Shown: one piece after another, positions 27,591 to 41,400 of the stretch
Layout: the number at the start of each line of letters is the position of its first letter
How positions within the stretch are numbered: position 1 is the first letter of the stretch
Source: Cyanophora paradoxa
Taxonomy: Eukaryota > Glaucocystophyceae > Cyanophorales > Cyanophoraceae
DNA: 64,000 nt
Direction: 5' to 3'
NCBI GenBank assembly: GCA_004431415.1
Contig: QPMI01000435.1
Location: 62,001 to 126,000 of the forward strand
Made by a program: the position numbers and the translations under genes
The notes under the pieces: model-generated
Told to the model about the DNA's origin: nothing
Database searches by the model: none
The model's input: only the letters and a program-made list of their open reading frames with translations

Positions 27591-29360
27591 CCCTCATTTC
27601 AGTCCGACGGTCTGGCCGGCCGGGCAGGCGCAGCGCCGAGGGACTGGCGGAGCGCCTTCTGCGATGACCGGCCGCGGCAGGCCGCCGGCGCCGGGGGCCC
27701 CGGGTTCGCAGACCGGGAGGAGGAGGAGGAGGAGGAGGAGGGCGCCGCGGCCGGGCCAGACTGGCAGCTCTTCCTCGCCCGCGCGGGCGGGATCGAGGTC
27801 TAATTTCTTCCCACTGACGACCTCAATTGCAACCGCATGCAATGCGGCGGAAACGCTAGCGCTAGGTATGCATATGCGTGTACTTGTACATGTACATGTA
27901 CAGATATTCCTCGTTCGAGCCTCGACCAGGATTTGTATTAATACAAGCAGGGGGGCAAGCCCCCCCGCACCCCCCCATTTAATAATTCCAGCTGCAGTCT
28001 CTGTCTGTGCGTGAAATTAAACATGCATGAATTTGAAACGCGATACATACCCGTACGTGTACGGGGGTTTCGCCCCATCGCAGTATCTCAGAAAAAATGC
28101 CAGATCTAGACTTCGAATTCAGGGCACTGCGGTCTTTCTTTGTCTTCAAATTTAAATAGCCTCGCTACTTCGAATTCATCATTAATAGGCGGGCGCCTCG
28201 AGCCTTAAGCTTCGAAATATTCGCTGCTTCCGCTAGCTATAGCCGAGCGCTGCGTTGGCTTCGCCTGCTGATGTGCTCCTTCAAGACAAGCGCCTATGCT
28301 AGCGGCTAGCCACGTACGTGTGTACAGACGCTATCTATGCAGCAGGAGCAGTGCGTACACGGTCACCGGGTTGCTGAGCGCAACGTTCATGACAGCTGCA
28401 GCTGCGCTTCTAGATCTGCAGCCTGCCAGGCTGCGCATGTCGTATACGTAGTGCGGGCTGTAGCTGCGTTAACCTAAGCTTTTTAAGCCTGCTTATAAAG
28501 CCTACATTAGCAGTATACGTACTAGTCCAGCGCTAGCTGCATGCAGACTGCAGTCACGGTGTGTTTCCGTTACTTTCCGTTACTAGTATCCGCCATTTTC
28601 CGTTACTTTCAAAAAAGTTCCGTTATCCGCGGATAAGCCATGGCGCGCGGCCACCACGTAGTTTCCGTTTGCAAACGATGTCAAACTTGAAAATCTAGCG
28701 TTTTGAGGAACGACGTCATTTGGGGTAACTACGTTCGTCGATCGATATCCACGTACGCCGCGGCCCGCGGGACGAGTCGACGTCGACGTCGACATTAACT
28801 TAGTAAATCTAGATCTAGCGTTTTGGGGAGATTCGAATTCGCGCGAGTCGCGACTCGCGAGTCGCGACCTCGACTCGCCGACGAGTCGCCGTGGTCTAGC
28901 TGTCACACAGTGTGGTCCGCCGCCCGCGGCCGATTCGAACTTAGTATGCCACCGTTTTTTTTTTGGAAAGCCTGTTGCATTCGTACACACTTGACAACAG
29001 TCCCCCGCTCCTCGCCTACCGGATACTGGGATGCTGACTGCAGGAGGAGATAGATGACAAGAGTGCTACAGCTAGTAGTCGTGTCGAGCTGGTGCTTGAG
29101 CTGTAGTCTACCGAGTCGCCTCCAGAACATAATATGCGCCGGTCCTCTAGCAGTGAGCGCGGCATTATGAGCTGCACGGTCCTAGATGCCCGCTTGCTGT
29201 CTCGTAGAAATTGGCCGTGGTGCGCTGTGTCCTATCTAATAATGGGGGAGATGCGGTAGGGGAAGAGGGTCCGCGGTGTCGTCGCGCCCGTCGTCGTCGC
29301 CGCCGTTCGAAGTCCAGCTCCGACCAGTAGGACGAGGCGCCGCGCTCCGAGACCTGCGCC
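27591..29360. other. Host-like intergenic DNA between the viral element and the giant LINE
   Basis: A GC-rich start with a GGA-repeat (about 27717-27740) that reads as poly-Glu, then a C-rich patch (about 27950-27980). About 27830-28550 is unusually dense in 6-bp palindromes (GCATGC, TGTACA, GCTAGC, TACGTA, AAGCTT). Repeats of TTCCGTTAC occur at about 28562-28625, and GTCGAC/CGCGAGTCGCGA palindromes at about 28770-28880. No convincing gene was found; the ORFs here lack domain or codon support. Confidence 0.5.
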
Positions 29361-29428
29361 ACCCCCCCCCCCCCCCCCCCCCCCCCCCTCCCCCCACCCC
29401 TTCCCTCCCCCCCCCCCCCCCTCCCCCC
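29361..29428. repeat. Homopolymeric C/T tract at the 3' side of the giant LINE
   Basis: Near-continuous C with a few T, A and short interruptions. On the LINE's strand it is a G-rich tail beginning about 12 bp after the last stop codon (29440). It may be the element's 3' simple-sequence tail or a target-site feature. Length is unreliable in such a tract. Confidence 0.6.
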
Positions 29429-29439
29429 GGACCTCCTCG

Positions 29440-32400
29440 CTAGCCCCTGTATTTCAGGATGTCGTGCCCCGAGGGGTCGACATGAAGGAAGTGATATGTA
29501 GCTGACAGGCGCAGTGATGAGCTGAGTAGTTGGCGGGCGTATCTGGAGGGGCAGAGCAGATGTGGGAGACGGGCCGGGCCTGTGGGGGTGATCGCGCCAT
29601 GGTGGATGCGGCGGCAGCCGCACGTTGCGCACATGTCTGGGAGGTATTGGAGTATGCTGCCGGGCTTTCGAGGTTTGCGCGGCTTCGGGGAAGGCGTCGG
29701 CAGTGGCGTCGGCGGCAGCGGCGGCGGCCGGGGCAGCGGGGGCAGCTCTTCCAGTCGGGCTGGCTGTCGGCGTCGGAGTTTTTTCCGGGGTTCCGAGGTT
29801 GTCTGGCCCGCGGGGGCGCGCATGCTAGGCGGCCGCACCGTAGCTTCTGCCATCGGTTTCCATTCGCCTGGGGCAAAGAATTTAAAGATGGAGCCCTCAG
29901 GGAGCCCTGGAATGGGGTCCGGTGGAGAGGCTGAGGCGTCACGCTTGCCGCGTTTCTGTCCTGGAGGCTTCCGAGGGGCCGGGGCGTGTTTGCGTTTGCT
30001 GCTCAGCGGCTCTGATGGTGTTATCTCTGGGCGACGCTTGGCGCTGGGGGCCGGGGCTGCATCGTCATCCTCCACCGTACGTTTGGAGCCAACGGGTGGG
30101 GGCTTACTGGTGGGCGGTGGCGGGTGCTGCGGGGCCCCGTGCTCGTCTCTGAAGCGTTTAGCTGATGTCGGGGGTGCTGCGGGCGTGGCCGCAGGCCGTT
30201 TCACTACGCGGGCGGGGGGCTGCGGGGGGTATAGAAGGGGTAGTTCCAAGTCGTTCGTCGAGGACGTGGGCTGGGAGGGGCGAGGATTGCGGACTAGGTG
30301 GAATCCGACTCCCGCTGCGCTGTCGATGCAGAGACCTGTAGCGAGGTGGCGGAGGCACAGTCGGGCGGAGGCAAAGCTTGCCCCGCAGGTGTCGCAGCGA
30401 GGGCGTCGCGCTTCGAGTTCGCGGAGGCGGGCGCTACGTCGGGGGGGCTGGCTGTCCTGATGCTGAGCTGGGTGCTGACCGGGTTCCTCTTCCAGCTTCT
30501 TCCAGGTGAACGCCGCCAGCTCGGCCGCCAGGGCAGGAGCTGCCCCGCCGAGGTACTCCGTGATCGTGACTTGTTGGCGTTCGAGCGAGGGGCACCGGGT
30601 AGTCGGGGTAAGAGGAATTGGAGCCGGGGCTGGAGTAGGGACCTGAGCCATCATCGAGGCCTTGGTCCGCTTGGTGCGTTTTTTTCCCGGCGTGATGCCG
30701 TGTTCCTGTTCCCAGGCTATGACTGCGTCGCAGCGGGTTTTCCAGATGCTCCGTGCATGCTCGTCCGCTAGTTGCACCAAGCCGTTCACTGCTTGCTTCG
30801 AGGTCGTGGCTAGAGCTCGAACTCCGAATGCTCGGAGTAGGACGTGAATTCCTTGCGGGGCGACAAGCTGGAAGAGAGCTCGAAATTCGAATTGGTGAAG
30901 GAGGTCAGCTGCTTCGAGAATAGCTAGTTTTTGGCCCAGTGGGCAATCCGGAGCGAATTCGAGCGGAGGGCTGGACATGCCGGGGTCTAGTAGGAAGGGG
31001 AACAGCGCGTCCCAGGAGCTGCGAAGTCCCGTCGGCTTGTGTTTCATTACATGTTTAAGGACGTGCTCGCGGGCGGCTAGGCGGAAGACGTTGACGGCAG
31101 TAGCGGCAGCAGGGCATACCCAGATGTGATCGAAGTCTTCCTCTGCGAGGCGGCAGCGGGGGCAAATTGGTCCCTCGGGGCAGATTGCTGCATAGATGTC
31201 CGGGCGCGTGCGAGCACGGACTCGCAGCGTGGCCAAAGATGCAGTCAGCAGTTTTGAGCGCGTCGCGCGAAGCTGAACCCCGGCTTGGGTCTTGCGGCGT
31301 CCATCTTTGCGGTGTGCGGACATGAGGGAGAGAGCGGCGTCGAGTTGGCCGCCAGTGAAGCGCAGGAGTCTACCAGCTTCGAGTTGACAGCTCCACTGAA
31401 TGAAGTCCACGAGCTGGGCTTCCTCGTCCATGTGTTTGCGCGGGTCTCCGTTCACGCGGTACGCCAAGAGGTGGCCGGCGTATCTCTCTGTGCCGGTCGG
31501 CAGCTCCGCAGAGCCAGACTTAAGCTTGGTGCCATAGCGGATAAGCGGGGTAGTAGACCCGCATCCTGCGGGAAGGTATAGGAGGGCAGGGCAGGGCCCA
31601 TCATTGCAGCTTTTCGCGAGGCGATCGGCCTGGTCGTTGTAGCAGTCGTACGCTGGATTGGGTACCAGTTCCACTCCCGGCGCCCGGCGGGCTCGTGCAC
31701 GGTTTTTCTTGGTCGGGTCAAGGGCAGAGGCCGGTGGGGGCGGTTTTGAGTTCTCTTCGGCGAGGGTAGCAACCTCAGCGGCACGGAGCGATGTCGGGCG
31801 GGTAAGGTTAGAGAGAATTTCGGCGCGAGGCAGATGCAGCCTCCGTTCTCTTTGTAGTTTTCCTACAACCTGGGCGAAGGCAGCTTCGTCTGATTTTGGC
31901 GGGGGGTCTGCTGCCGGGTCTGGTAATGTGATGAGCGTTTGCGAGGGAGGGCGGGAGTGAGCCGCGAGGGAGTCATCTTCGCTGTCGCTCGCCTGCGATT
32001 TGCCCTCAGGTGTGAAGCGGGTCTCGCCGTCGTCACCGATTTCAGAGTCAGGTGGCGTCGGCAGCGTGCCACCGCGGTGCGAGGTTCGCCGGCGCCGACT
32101 GCCGAGCGTTGGAACAAAGGCTGTTTCTGGAGTCGCAAACGCGAGCTGATCCGGGGGAAAGGGTTCGGGGCCTATTTCAGTGGTGCCGAGGTAAAGGGCA
32201 AGTACAATGAAATGGGTGTAGGTCCGTAGTCGTTCCGGGAAGTCCCGAATGAGTGTGCTGAGGCGCTGCGTCGACGGGTCTCCAGAGAGGACGTAGGCTG
32301 TCATGAGAAGAAGTATCCCGCAGGAGGAGCGGTCGATCTGAATGGGTCCGTCGCAGGCATCTGTCGAGAAGGATGTCCATAGAGGCGGGGCGAAGGGTTC

Positions 32401-35400
32401 GTCATCCCGTCGAAGCCAGATTCGGACAAGGTCAAGGCCTAGGGCAGTCCGGTCGGGTCGGCTCCGGTTCCCGCCGTCGTAGATTCGGATCGAGCGTTGT
32501 CTGGGGGCGATGAGAAGGAGGACCCAGTGGTCGGCTGGGTCGCCTTCCCGGTGCGGGAGGCGGGACGGGACCAGAGCGGGGAAGAAAACCATGCGATACG
32601 ACCGTAGTGGTCGTGGTGGCAGATAGTGCAGTGTTTGTGCTGGGTTAAGAGTATGGGGTTGGGCGCCGACACCAGCTGTGGAGATTGCAGTGGGGAGGAA
32701 GCAGACGTCGCCCCCGCGGCACGCCGGTCGGGCTGCCAGGACGTCGAGGAAGGCATCGACCACCCGATCCGGGACTCCACGGGGAAGAGCGCTAGCGATA
32801 GTCCTATAGCTAGTTCGCCCGCCGCTCGGTGCAGGGGGTAGGTCTGTGTATAGGCAGGCAAGGTCTGCAACGTAGAGCGCCGGGGCAGGCGAGCGGGATG
32901 GTCGGCTCTCCGGCGTAGTGTGAGCTCGCGGGTATCCAATGACGGCGTGTTCCGCTGCGTGGTCACCTCGGTTGAGGGCTGGGCCCCAACTGATGCGGAT
33001 TTGGGGAAGCAGGGCTTTCTCGGCCTGCGAGAGAGCTCGAGGGAGGGGCGGCACACGGGGTGGTAGCTGAGGGCTCGTCGCCAATGTTTGCACAGATGAC
33101 ACCGGTGGCAGCGTGGGAGGAGGCATTGAGTCCGCTGCGGGCTCTGGTGAGGACGTGTCGGCGAGCTTGGGTGCCGATGCAGGGCTAGGTGCGGGTGGCG
33201 ACGGGAGCTCCGGTTGTAACGTCGTCACAGTTGGCGGGTCCACGGCAGAGTGGTGGTCATGAGTGGGCCCGGACCAGTCAGCGGGAAAGGAGGGCTTCGT
33301 TGGCTTGTAGCCTTGTCCAGTGAGGCTGAGATCTGAGAGGTAGAGAGCAGCGGCGTACCGGAGCCGGATTGCCGGGAGAATTGTGCGCGATAATTTGCCG
33401 GGGCAGTCCCAGTCATGCGTGAGATGTAGCCCGATGCAATGTAGTCCGCGGCCGCCAATACTAACAGGGCGTCTTCACCGTGTTCTGCGCCGGGCCAGCT
33501 CGGCGAGTTGAGGGTGCTAGCATCGCAGAACCAGCGAGGGCATTGCGGGGCTGGGCCCCCGGCTTGCTCCTGCCATGCATCTGCCCAGGCTTGAAGCTCG
33601 GGGAGGACATCGGAGCAGGGCATGTGGGAGCCGTCAATAACCCTTATAACTCGGGTGCGTGGAGAGATAAGCGCCAGGCGCCAGTGGCGAAGGAGTGCTC
33701 GACCATCAGGCCCAGGGATGGGCGGGAGGGGGAGCAGGAGGTAGTCAACGTCGTTCGGGCGGAGGGTCGCTTTGTTTGAGCAAATGAACTCTGGAGGGCA
33801 GTCGGGGTCCAGGAGGGCCCGTCTGGCTGCACGGGGAGAGACGAAAATGCAGCTGGGGAGGCCCGGCGTCCGTGCCCGTTCCTGCGCAGCTCGGCGGGCG
33901 ACAAGGCGGAGGAACGCAATTACGTGCTGCTCGTGAAGGGGCATTTCTTGTAAGAGGAGCGCAGATGCGGCTTCATGGTCGGAGAGCGTGAGGGGGTTAC
34001 GCATAGATGCCGCCTGCACTTGCTGGCGTAGAGTTGGCGGTAGCGGCGCGGCGCGGAAATTTGGGTATGCGGCTGAGACTCCCACGGTGGGCGGTGACGG
34101 ATGGTATGCACGGATTGCGTCTGCTTCTGTGAATTTGCCATGCGAAGGCCGTTCGGGCAGGATTGGGCTAGGAGTGTTGGGCAGAACTGACGGGTGGCAT
34201 AAAGTGCAGAGGGGGGCTGGGCCCGCTCGCCAATCCTGAAGTACAAAATCAAGGGAAGTGCACGGGCGGTCCGGGTCGCAGCGGTGATACGCTGCAGTGG
34301 GGTCGTTGGGGGACAGGGGCAGGTCCTCGTCCCAGTGCCAAGCGGGGTGCTCAGCCGGGAATGAGCCATTTTCAGCCATCTGCCATCGAGACGGCGAGGC
34401 GAGCCAGGTAGTCTGGTCGCGCCGGGCCCCAGTCGAGGACGGAGGGCCAGTGAGGGGGTAATCCCGGCGTGCATTCGCGCGGACTGCGAGTGCATCCCAG
34501 TACTCCGTGCGTGACGGGCCCGTTGTTGGGAGAGACACATCGACTTCGGGCCAGAATATTGGGTTAATGGGGGAAGTGCAGTGGAGACTGATACGAGTGC
34601 GATACCGAATCGGAAGGGCGGCAAGCCAGGGTGCGTAGCGGCGTAGGAAGTCAGCTGGAGCTGTAATCACGAGAGACTTTTCAGGCAGCACTCGTGTGTG
34701 GGCCCTCGGGATGCGGATAGCAGTTTCCCAGATTATGCATTGCTCGGCAGGGTGTGCTGCCAGATCGGGGGCAGCTGCAGCAAGGTCAAGTAGGAGGTGG
34801 TGCGGCGTTCCAAATTGCGCAAGTTCTATGATTTCAGGGTTCGCCAAGTATTGTTCGTATTCGCCAAGCGTTTGGGGGCAATATAAACGTGGGCACGCCC
34901 CTCGTCATCTGGGGGCCCATCATGGAGGTAGGCAATGGGAATATTTAGTCCTCCATAGACACTGCGATATTCCCGGGCTGCAGCCTCCGATGGAGAGGGC
35001 TGGCTGCGTGGAGGCGGGGCGGGGCCAGGGCGCGCGACATAGGGGCGGGTGGCGTCGAAAGGCATACGTGGCGGGGCAGCTGCAGCCCTTGAGGGCTGGC
35101 GGGTTAGTACCGGGTGGGTTAGTCGGGTCTCGAGCTCTGTTATAGGGATGGTTTTCGGCTCGTGGGCTGGGGTCCAGGTTAGAGTCGGGAGGGGGGCGTA
35201 GCCAGCGCGTTCGCGGGCTGCAACAATTGCACGTATTGCAAGAATCGTGTCGCAGTATGGGCTGCGGAGAATTTTCCGAAGGAGAAGAGGGCATCCCGTG
35301 AGGCAAAAGCGCAGCAGAATCGAGATTGTGCCTTTGCTGTCTAGGGTGAGGGTGCCTCCCTCCTTGCCGAGGTACGTGAACGCGAGCATGACAGCCTCGA

Positions 35401-38400
35401 GCTCGCCGAGGCCGATGTTATATTGGACTCCACTGACACGAGCTGAGAAAGTAACTGTGGAGAGCAGCTGGGGGTTACGGGCTGCAGGGATGACAACTCC
35501 AAACGTCGTTCTGACTGTGGATTTCCCCGCGTGTCTAGTGCTCCCGTCTGTCCAGATTGAGGTTGCGAGGGCATCGGATGCTGGCGCGTGTGTAGCCTCG
35601 ATCACCCGAGCTAGTGCCGCCGGCGGCTTCGTTGTGTTCCGGTGGGCCGATGGAATAAGACATGGATTTAGGTCTTCACGTCGCGCGGAGGGGGGGGGCT
35701 TTGCTTCAGCCACGTCGAGCTGCACTGCTTCGTCCTGGAATTCTTCCCACCAGGGGGCCAGCTCGAGCCAGATGGAGCGGGCGGCCCCCTCGGGTACTTC
35801 GTAGTAAATCGAGCGGGGCTGTGCGTGTACCTCGGCGCCCTCTAGATCTGAATCCGAGTCGTGCACCGGCCGCGGGGGCAGGGATCGGATTCGGCGTGGG
35901 CGGGGGCCGGAGGCTAAGCGGAAGTCTTGGCGGTTCGTCGGAAGCCCGACAAAGGCTAGCTGTTTGTTTAGCCTTGCGAGCCGTTTCTGTGCCGCAGTCG
36001 AGAGTCTTTGGGTCAACGTCGGGTTTGCAGGTGGGAGAGCTTCAGAGGCGGGCTTGTTTCGTTTGTTGAGCGCCCGTGGGGGGACGAACGGCCCGTCGGC
36101 TGCACGACGAGAGCGCTTGGAGGGATGCCCCGGCGGTCCTGCATCAGCGATGCGGGCCACTCGTACATGGGTGGCCCATTCGTGCCATTCGCACACATCA
36201 GTAGCCAGGCCGAGGTGCTTGTGCAGGCCAGCGCTGCCGCAGTATGATGGCGCTGGACAGGGGACAAAGCAGGCCTTTTCGTCATCGGTCCCTGCGATAA
36301 TTTCATTGCGTTCGCGGAGCTCAGAGTCGTCGAGCCGCCAGTGGCGCAGGTGAACCATGTAGACCTTTTCAGTCTCCGCTGTTGCCTCTGGATCAAGGTT
36401 CGCAGCCTCCGGGTCTGCTATCAGGGGCGTGGATACGACCTCGGCTAGGTAGCCCGCTGAAGTCCAGACCAGTGTGCCGGGGGTGAGCTTGGCGATGAGG
36501 GGGCTAGCGCGGACTGCTTGGCGAATATCAAGGGGACGGGAGAGTAGGGGCATGCAAAATTCTGCGCGGATCGGGCGGGGCCAGGTGGGGCCCTCCGCTT
36601 CGTCAAAATGTGCGCGTTCAGACAGTTCTTCGCGTAGCCAATCCCACCATTCCGGCTGTTTGCGTTTTGTGTAGGGGACGCGGCAAAGCTGCCAGAGCTC
36701 TGACCAGGTTGGGATGCAGACTTCGCCATGAATCTGAACTGTGATGTGGGCCATCGTGAAGAGGCCACATTCCATGAGAAAGACGCCAGCCTTGGCTAGA
36801 AGGGCGGGAGAAAGTTGGGAAGCCAGGATGAACCGACGGTCAAGTTTAGCTTCTGTCCCTGAGAGGCCTAGCACCCATCCGTTCGCTGCAAGCGTCGTCC
36901 AGTTGGCGAAGGCATGATCAGACGCGGCTAGAGCCCGTGTAATGGACAGGCACAAATGTGTGTCCTCTTGCCGGGAAGTTGGTGTGAAATTCGAGTATTC
37001 GTAGGGGAGCAGGCAGAGCCCGTGTCGGGCTTGGGTATCCAGTATGCGTTGGCGGTGGAGCTGTCCAATGAGGGAGTCCGGGAGAAAATAAGCTGTCTCG
37101 AGCCGGAGCCGCTCGTCGAGTGTCTGAGACTGGAGCAGGAGCGTGGAGACATGGCGCAGCTGGTAAAGAAGGTAGAGTGCTGGTGTACTGGTTGACTTAG
37201 CGTGGCCTGCGGCGTGTCTAAACACTTCGGACCAAACTCGCTCCAGCTGTGCACAGCGGGCTGCACTGAGCGTCATGATTCGCATCGGGTAGGCCAGTTT
37301 AGGATAGATAACGCGGTGTAAAACAGTGCGAAATTCGTCAACGGAGAGATATTTTGGGCCGAGGAGGTGCATTGCGGTGCGTGCATGTGAGAGGAGGAGG
37401 CGAAATTGGTGCCCCCAGTCAAGCGATGCTGTGAAAAATACTCCAAGGATTCGGAAGGCATCATTTGGTTGATGGATGGTGCCGATGGGCTCGGCTTGGG
37501 GTCCCAAGCCCACTTTGATCGGTGCAAGTGTAATCGGGCGCGATGGCCGCCAGTCCGGTCGCCAGAAAGCTACCTCGCTCTTCTTTGCATTCAGGCGGAT
37601 GTTATGAATGTGTAGGAATTCTGAGAGCCACTGAAAGAAGCGCTGGAGGGTGTGTGGGGAGTCTGCAAACATCGTTGTATCGTCCGCGTAGGCCAGGATC
37701 GATAGGAACGAGCGGGGCCCAGCTGGAACTTTATAGGTCTCCCCGGGTCGCGCGGCGCCTGTGGTGCCTGGGACAAAATCACGGAGCTTCCCGGAGGAAG
37801 TACCTGGGAGGGGGCCCATGCGGTACCCAATATTGGCTGCCCGTGCTTCTTCATCGATTGCTGTGAGCACCGTGTCATAGAAGATGCGCCAGTGGAGGGG
37901 GGCTTCAATCCCTCCCTGCGGCAGGCCGCAGCGAACTTGGAACCATTCTGTACGGCCATGGGGCGTAAGGATGGCGGCCGTGCGGTGTCGAGCTGCGTAG
38001 GCGTGGAGTTGGATGTATGCGCGGCCAGCCGGATGCTCGTGCATGCGTAGCCGGCGGAAGCTGGCTTCCATGCTTTCCCAGGAGACGCTGTCGTACGCGC
38101 TAGCTATGTCACCAAGGCCAATGTATATTGGTTTGCGGTGGTCATGGGCGTCCTCAAGGGCTGCGCGGACCGCGTACAGGACTGGGTCGGTAGATTCGTG
38201 TCGACGGAAGCCGTAGTTGGGTCCTCGCAGGATCTGGTGGTCTTCCAGACGGGAATCGAGCCTGTCGGTGAGGATGCCCGTGACAAGCTTCCAGAGAACT
38301 TCCTGTAGCGTGATTGGGCGGAGGGAGCCTAGATCAGTAGCGTTGTCGCGTTTGGGGATGGTAAAGACCTGTCCGCGGAGAAGATGGTCGCATATATGGC

Positions 38401-41400
38401 CTTCAAGCGTGGCTTTGACGATCGCCTTTATGACCTCGCGGGAAGTGGTCCAGAAGTCGGTACTGGCCCATGCATCAACTTCGGCGTGGCTGTGCTTAAG
38501 GGTGAGAAGCTGACGATCAGCTTTTGAGAGGTGCGGGGGGAAGAATATCATTTTAAGCATGCCATTAGTGAGACCCGACGGGCCGCCGGCTCCGTCTGAT
38601 GTGGCTGCAAGGCGGGCTGAGAGTTCGCGATCTTCTGGCATGTCCGTCATGCCGTCGAATGCAGCAAGCTGAACGTGTGGGAGGGGTGCATATTGGCGGA
38701 TCCAGTGTTCCGCGCGTTCGGGGTGCAAAGCCAGGCGAGCACGGATGCGCTCTGGTGTGACGGCGGCATCACGTGGGTACCAGAATCTCTCATCGAAAAA
38801 TTCTTTATATTCGGTCAGCACCGCTTGCGGCGCCGTTATGACGTGCACGATGCCTTCCACCAGTTTTGTGAGGTACGGCTTGACAGTGCTTCTGAATTTG
38901 TCGAACAGAATCTGGATCGCTTGCCCCATCGAGGACGAGCGGGAGAGCATGTGACGTCGGGCATCGATGTCGCGGGATAGTTTGTCGGTCTGGAAGCCCC
39001 GGCGGTGTGCATCAAGAGCTGCCATATTGCGGTTTGTCCAGGAGGTTAAAGCTGCGAAGTAGCGCGACCAGCATTCTTCAGGAGTCGCACGGTCGGAGGC
39101 GCCTGGGAAAATTGGGGCAGCTTCTCGGGGGACGGGATAGTAATGGAATTCCGTCTCTGGGCGCTGGGCTACTTCAAAATTATGGAATTCAACCGTCTGT
39201 TCGAGCTGTGTAAGGTAGTGTAGTGGGGAGGATCTGGAGCCGTCGGCACTGTCAGGAGCTAGTGCCGGTGGGGGGCCAGACGTGTCGGCGTGGCGTGCCC
39301 AAGCTGAGAGGCATCCCTGGACCTGAAGCAGGATGCCGGAGTCCTGGTCCTTCGCTCCTGGGGTGAATATGCTGGGGGTCCGGTCGCGGCGCTGGCGGTA
39401 TTGGAGGAGCTGGGCCTCACTGAGGTCGGGCGACTCGGCCGCGTATTTAACCGCTTCCACGAGGGCGTGCATGAGCGTGCGGACTGCCCGCTTGACCCGC
39501 CTAGGGTAATTTGGATGCGTCCGCTGTTGTTCCGTGGGGCGGAGGATGAGGTTGACTTGGTGCGAGGATCGGGCCAGCCAGGTCTGGACGTGCATCTTTG
39601 CCCTGACGCGCGTCTCTGCCGGTTGCGCCAGGTAGGTGAAAGCTGGGGGAAGGGGCTGGGTTTGAGGGCGTACGCTGGGGCGGACCGCGTTCCCTTCGTT
39701 ATCTAGCGAGGGGAGAAGGCCCTCGATGTTGAACGAGGTGATCACGGGGAAGTGGTCAGAGCGGATTGCAGTCAGGACTCGGGCAGTGTAGAGTGTGCGA
39801 GTAGCCTGCATGCGCGCTGCCAGAGCTTCGGATGCAAGAATCCCGTCCAGTCGCGCAGCCGTGTGGAGGCGCTGCGGGGCTGGGGTGTCTGGGCCTTCGT
39901 TCTGGGGCCGAGCAGCTTTAACCCAGGTTATATCGCCTGGAGTACCGAGGTCGATCAGCCGCCAGTCGTGGAGCAGCGTTGTCCAGAAATCCCGCTCAGG
40001 GGCTGATTTGCGGGCTCGGGCCGTGGAGATGCGGTCGCGGCGAGGGTCATGGACCGCATTGAAGTCACCCATTAGCAACAGTTCGGTGTGTTTGAAATCC
40101 TTGTGTCGCCAGTCATTCAGGACAGTTGTCGTTAGATATTCCATGACGTCGTCTAGTTCGCTCTGGGGAAGTGAGCGATGAGGCATGTACACGTTCAAGA
40201 CAAGGAGCCGCTCGGCTGGAGATTTCTGATAGAGAACGCCAATTAGACGGCCGGGGACCGCATACGTTTTGACAATGTCGTGTTTGAATCGGTTGTGCAC
40301 CCAAAGGGCCACGCCTTTGCCTCGTCCGGCCTCGTCGGCGTTGGTGGGGCCTGAAACATAGAGAGTGCCCTCGGGGCGGATGCGGTGTATGGCGCGTACA
40401 AGTCCTTGCATTCGTGCGCCTGGCAGGCTGAGTTCTTGGAAAGCTACGAAGTCCGCGGCCCAGGTCCCCACGGTTTCGTTGAGGGCCGCTAGGAGGCGGT
40501 CTGCCGGGTCACGTAAGGTCTCGAGCAGTCCCTGGACATTCCAAGTGACGCAGCGAATCTCAGAGTTGAGCCGTGGGCAGGCCGCAGAGGGGCTGCTCGA
40601 GGTCCGGCCCCGGAGGACGAAGCGGCGCTCATCGGTCGAGCGAGGGTATATGGCGGTGTTCTGATAGAAATTAGGCGGGTACAGGTCCGCAAGCGAGAGG
40701 GGGGCTTGAGGCGGCGGCTGGTCGCTCGCAGGGGCGGGGTCGGTGCTGTCGTCGTTTATAATTAGGTCTCCGGATTCCGGGGGGTCCGCTTCGAGGTCCC
40801 CCCACGGCGCTGGTAAGGGGCCGGCGGGGGCGTCGCTGTCAGATGAGTGAAGCGTGGCCATGTCCGAGTGCCAATCGTCGGCTGAGAGGCCTTGTTCTCC
40901 GCTTGCAGAATTGAGGAAACCGGGACGCAGCCCTGCAAAGGGGCGGCGCGCCGTTTTAGTCGGGGGCGGGTATGAGGGGCCGGCGTCGTCGGCGTCGGCC
41001 GCATTGTCTACGTCCGTGTCCGTGTCCTCGTCTTGGTCTGGCCATGGAGAGATCGAGATCTCGGGGGGTGCGCAGTCGTCGGGGTCCGAGTCGTAGGGCT
41101 CGAGATCTGCGGATCCAGACGCCCGCGGTCGGGTGTCGACTAGGTCAGGGAGTTCAGCTTCGAAATCGGCAGTGTCACGTGCGGCGAGTGCGGTGGCCAT
41201 CGATGCTGCTGCCGGTACAAGCAGGGCCGCGGTCGCCGACGACGGGCCCGCACGCGTCGATTCAGGGCAAGATGCTGGGGCTGCGAGGGATGTCTCAAAC
41301 AGGAGGAAGAGTATAAGCAAGGATAAGAGGCGCCTGCGAAGTGCGCTGTGCGTCAAGCATGCGCGGCCGACAGCGCGTGTCCGGTTTGGAGTACTACAGT

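Noticed and set aside
28583-28990. Minus-strand 135-aa ORF
   Set aside because: It crosses palindromic restriction-site-like and TTCCGTTAC repeats, with no domain and no codon pattern resembling nearby genes.
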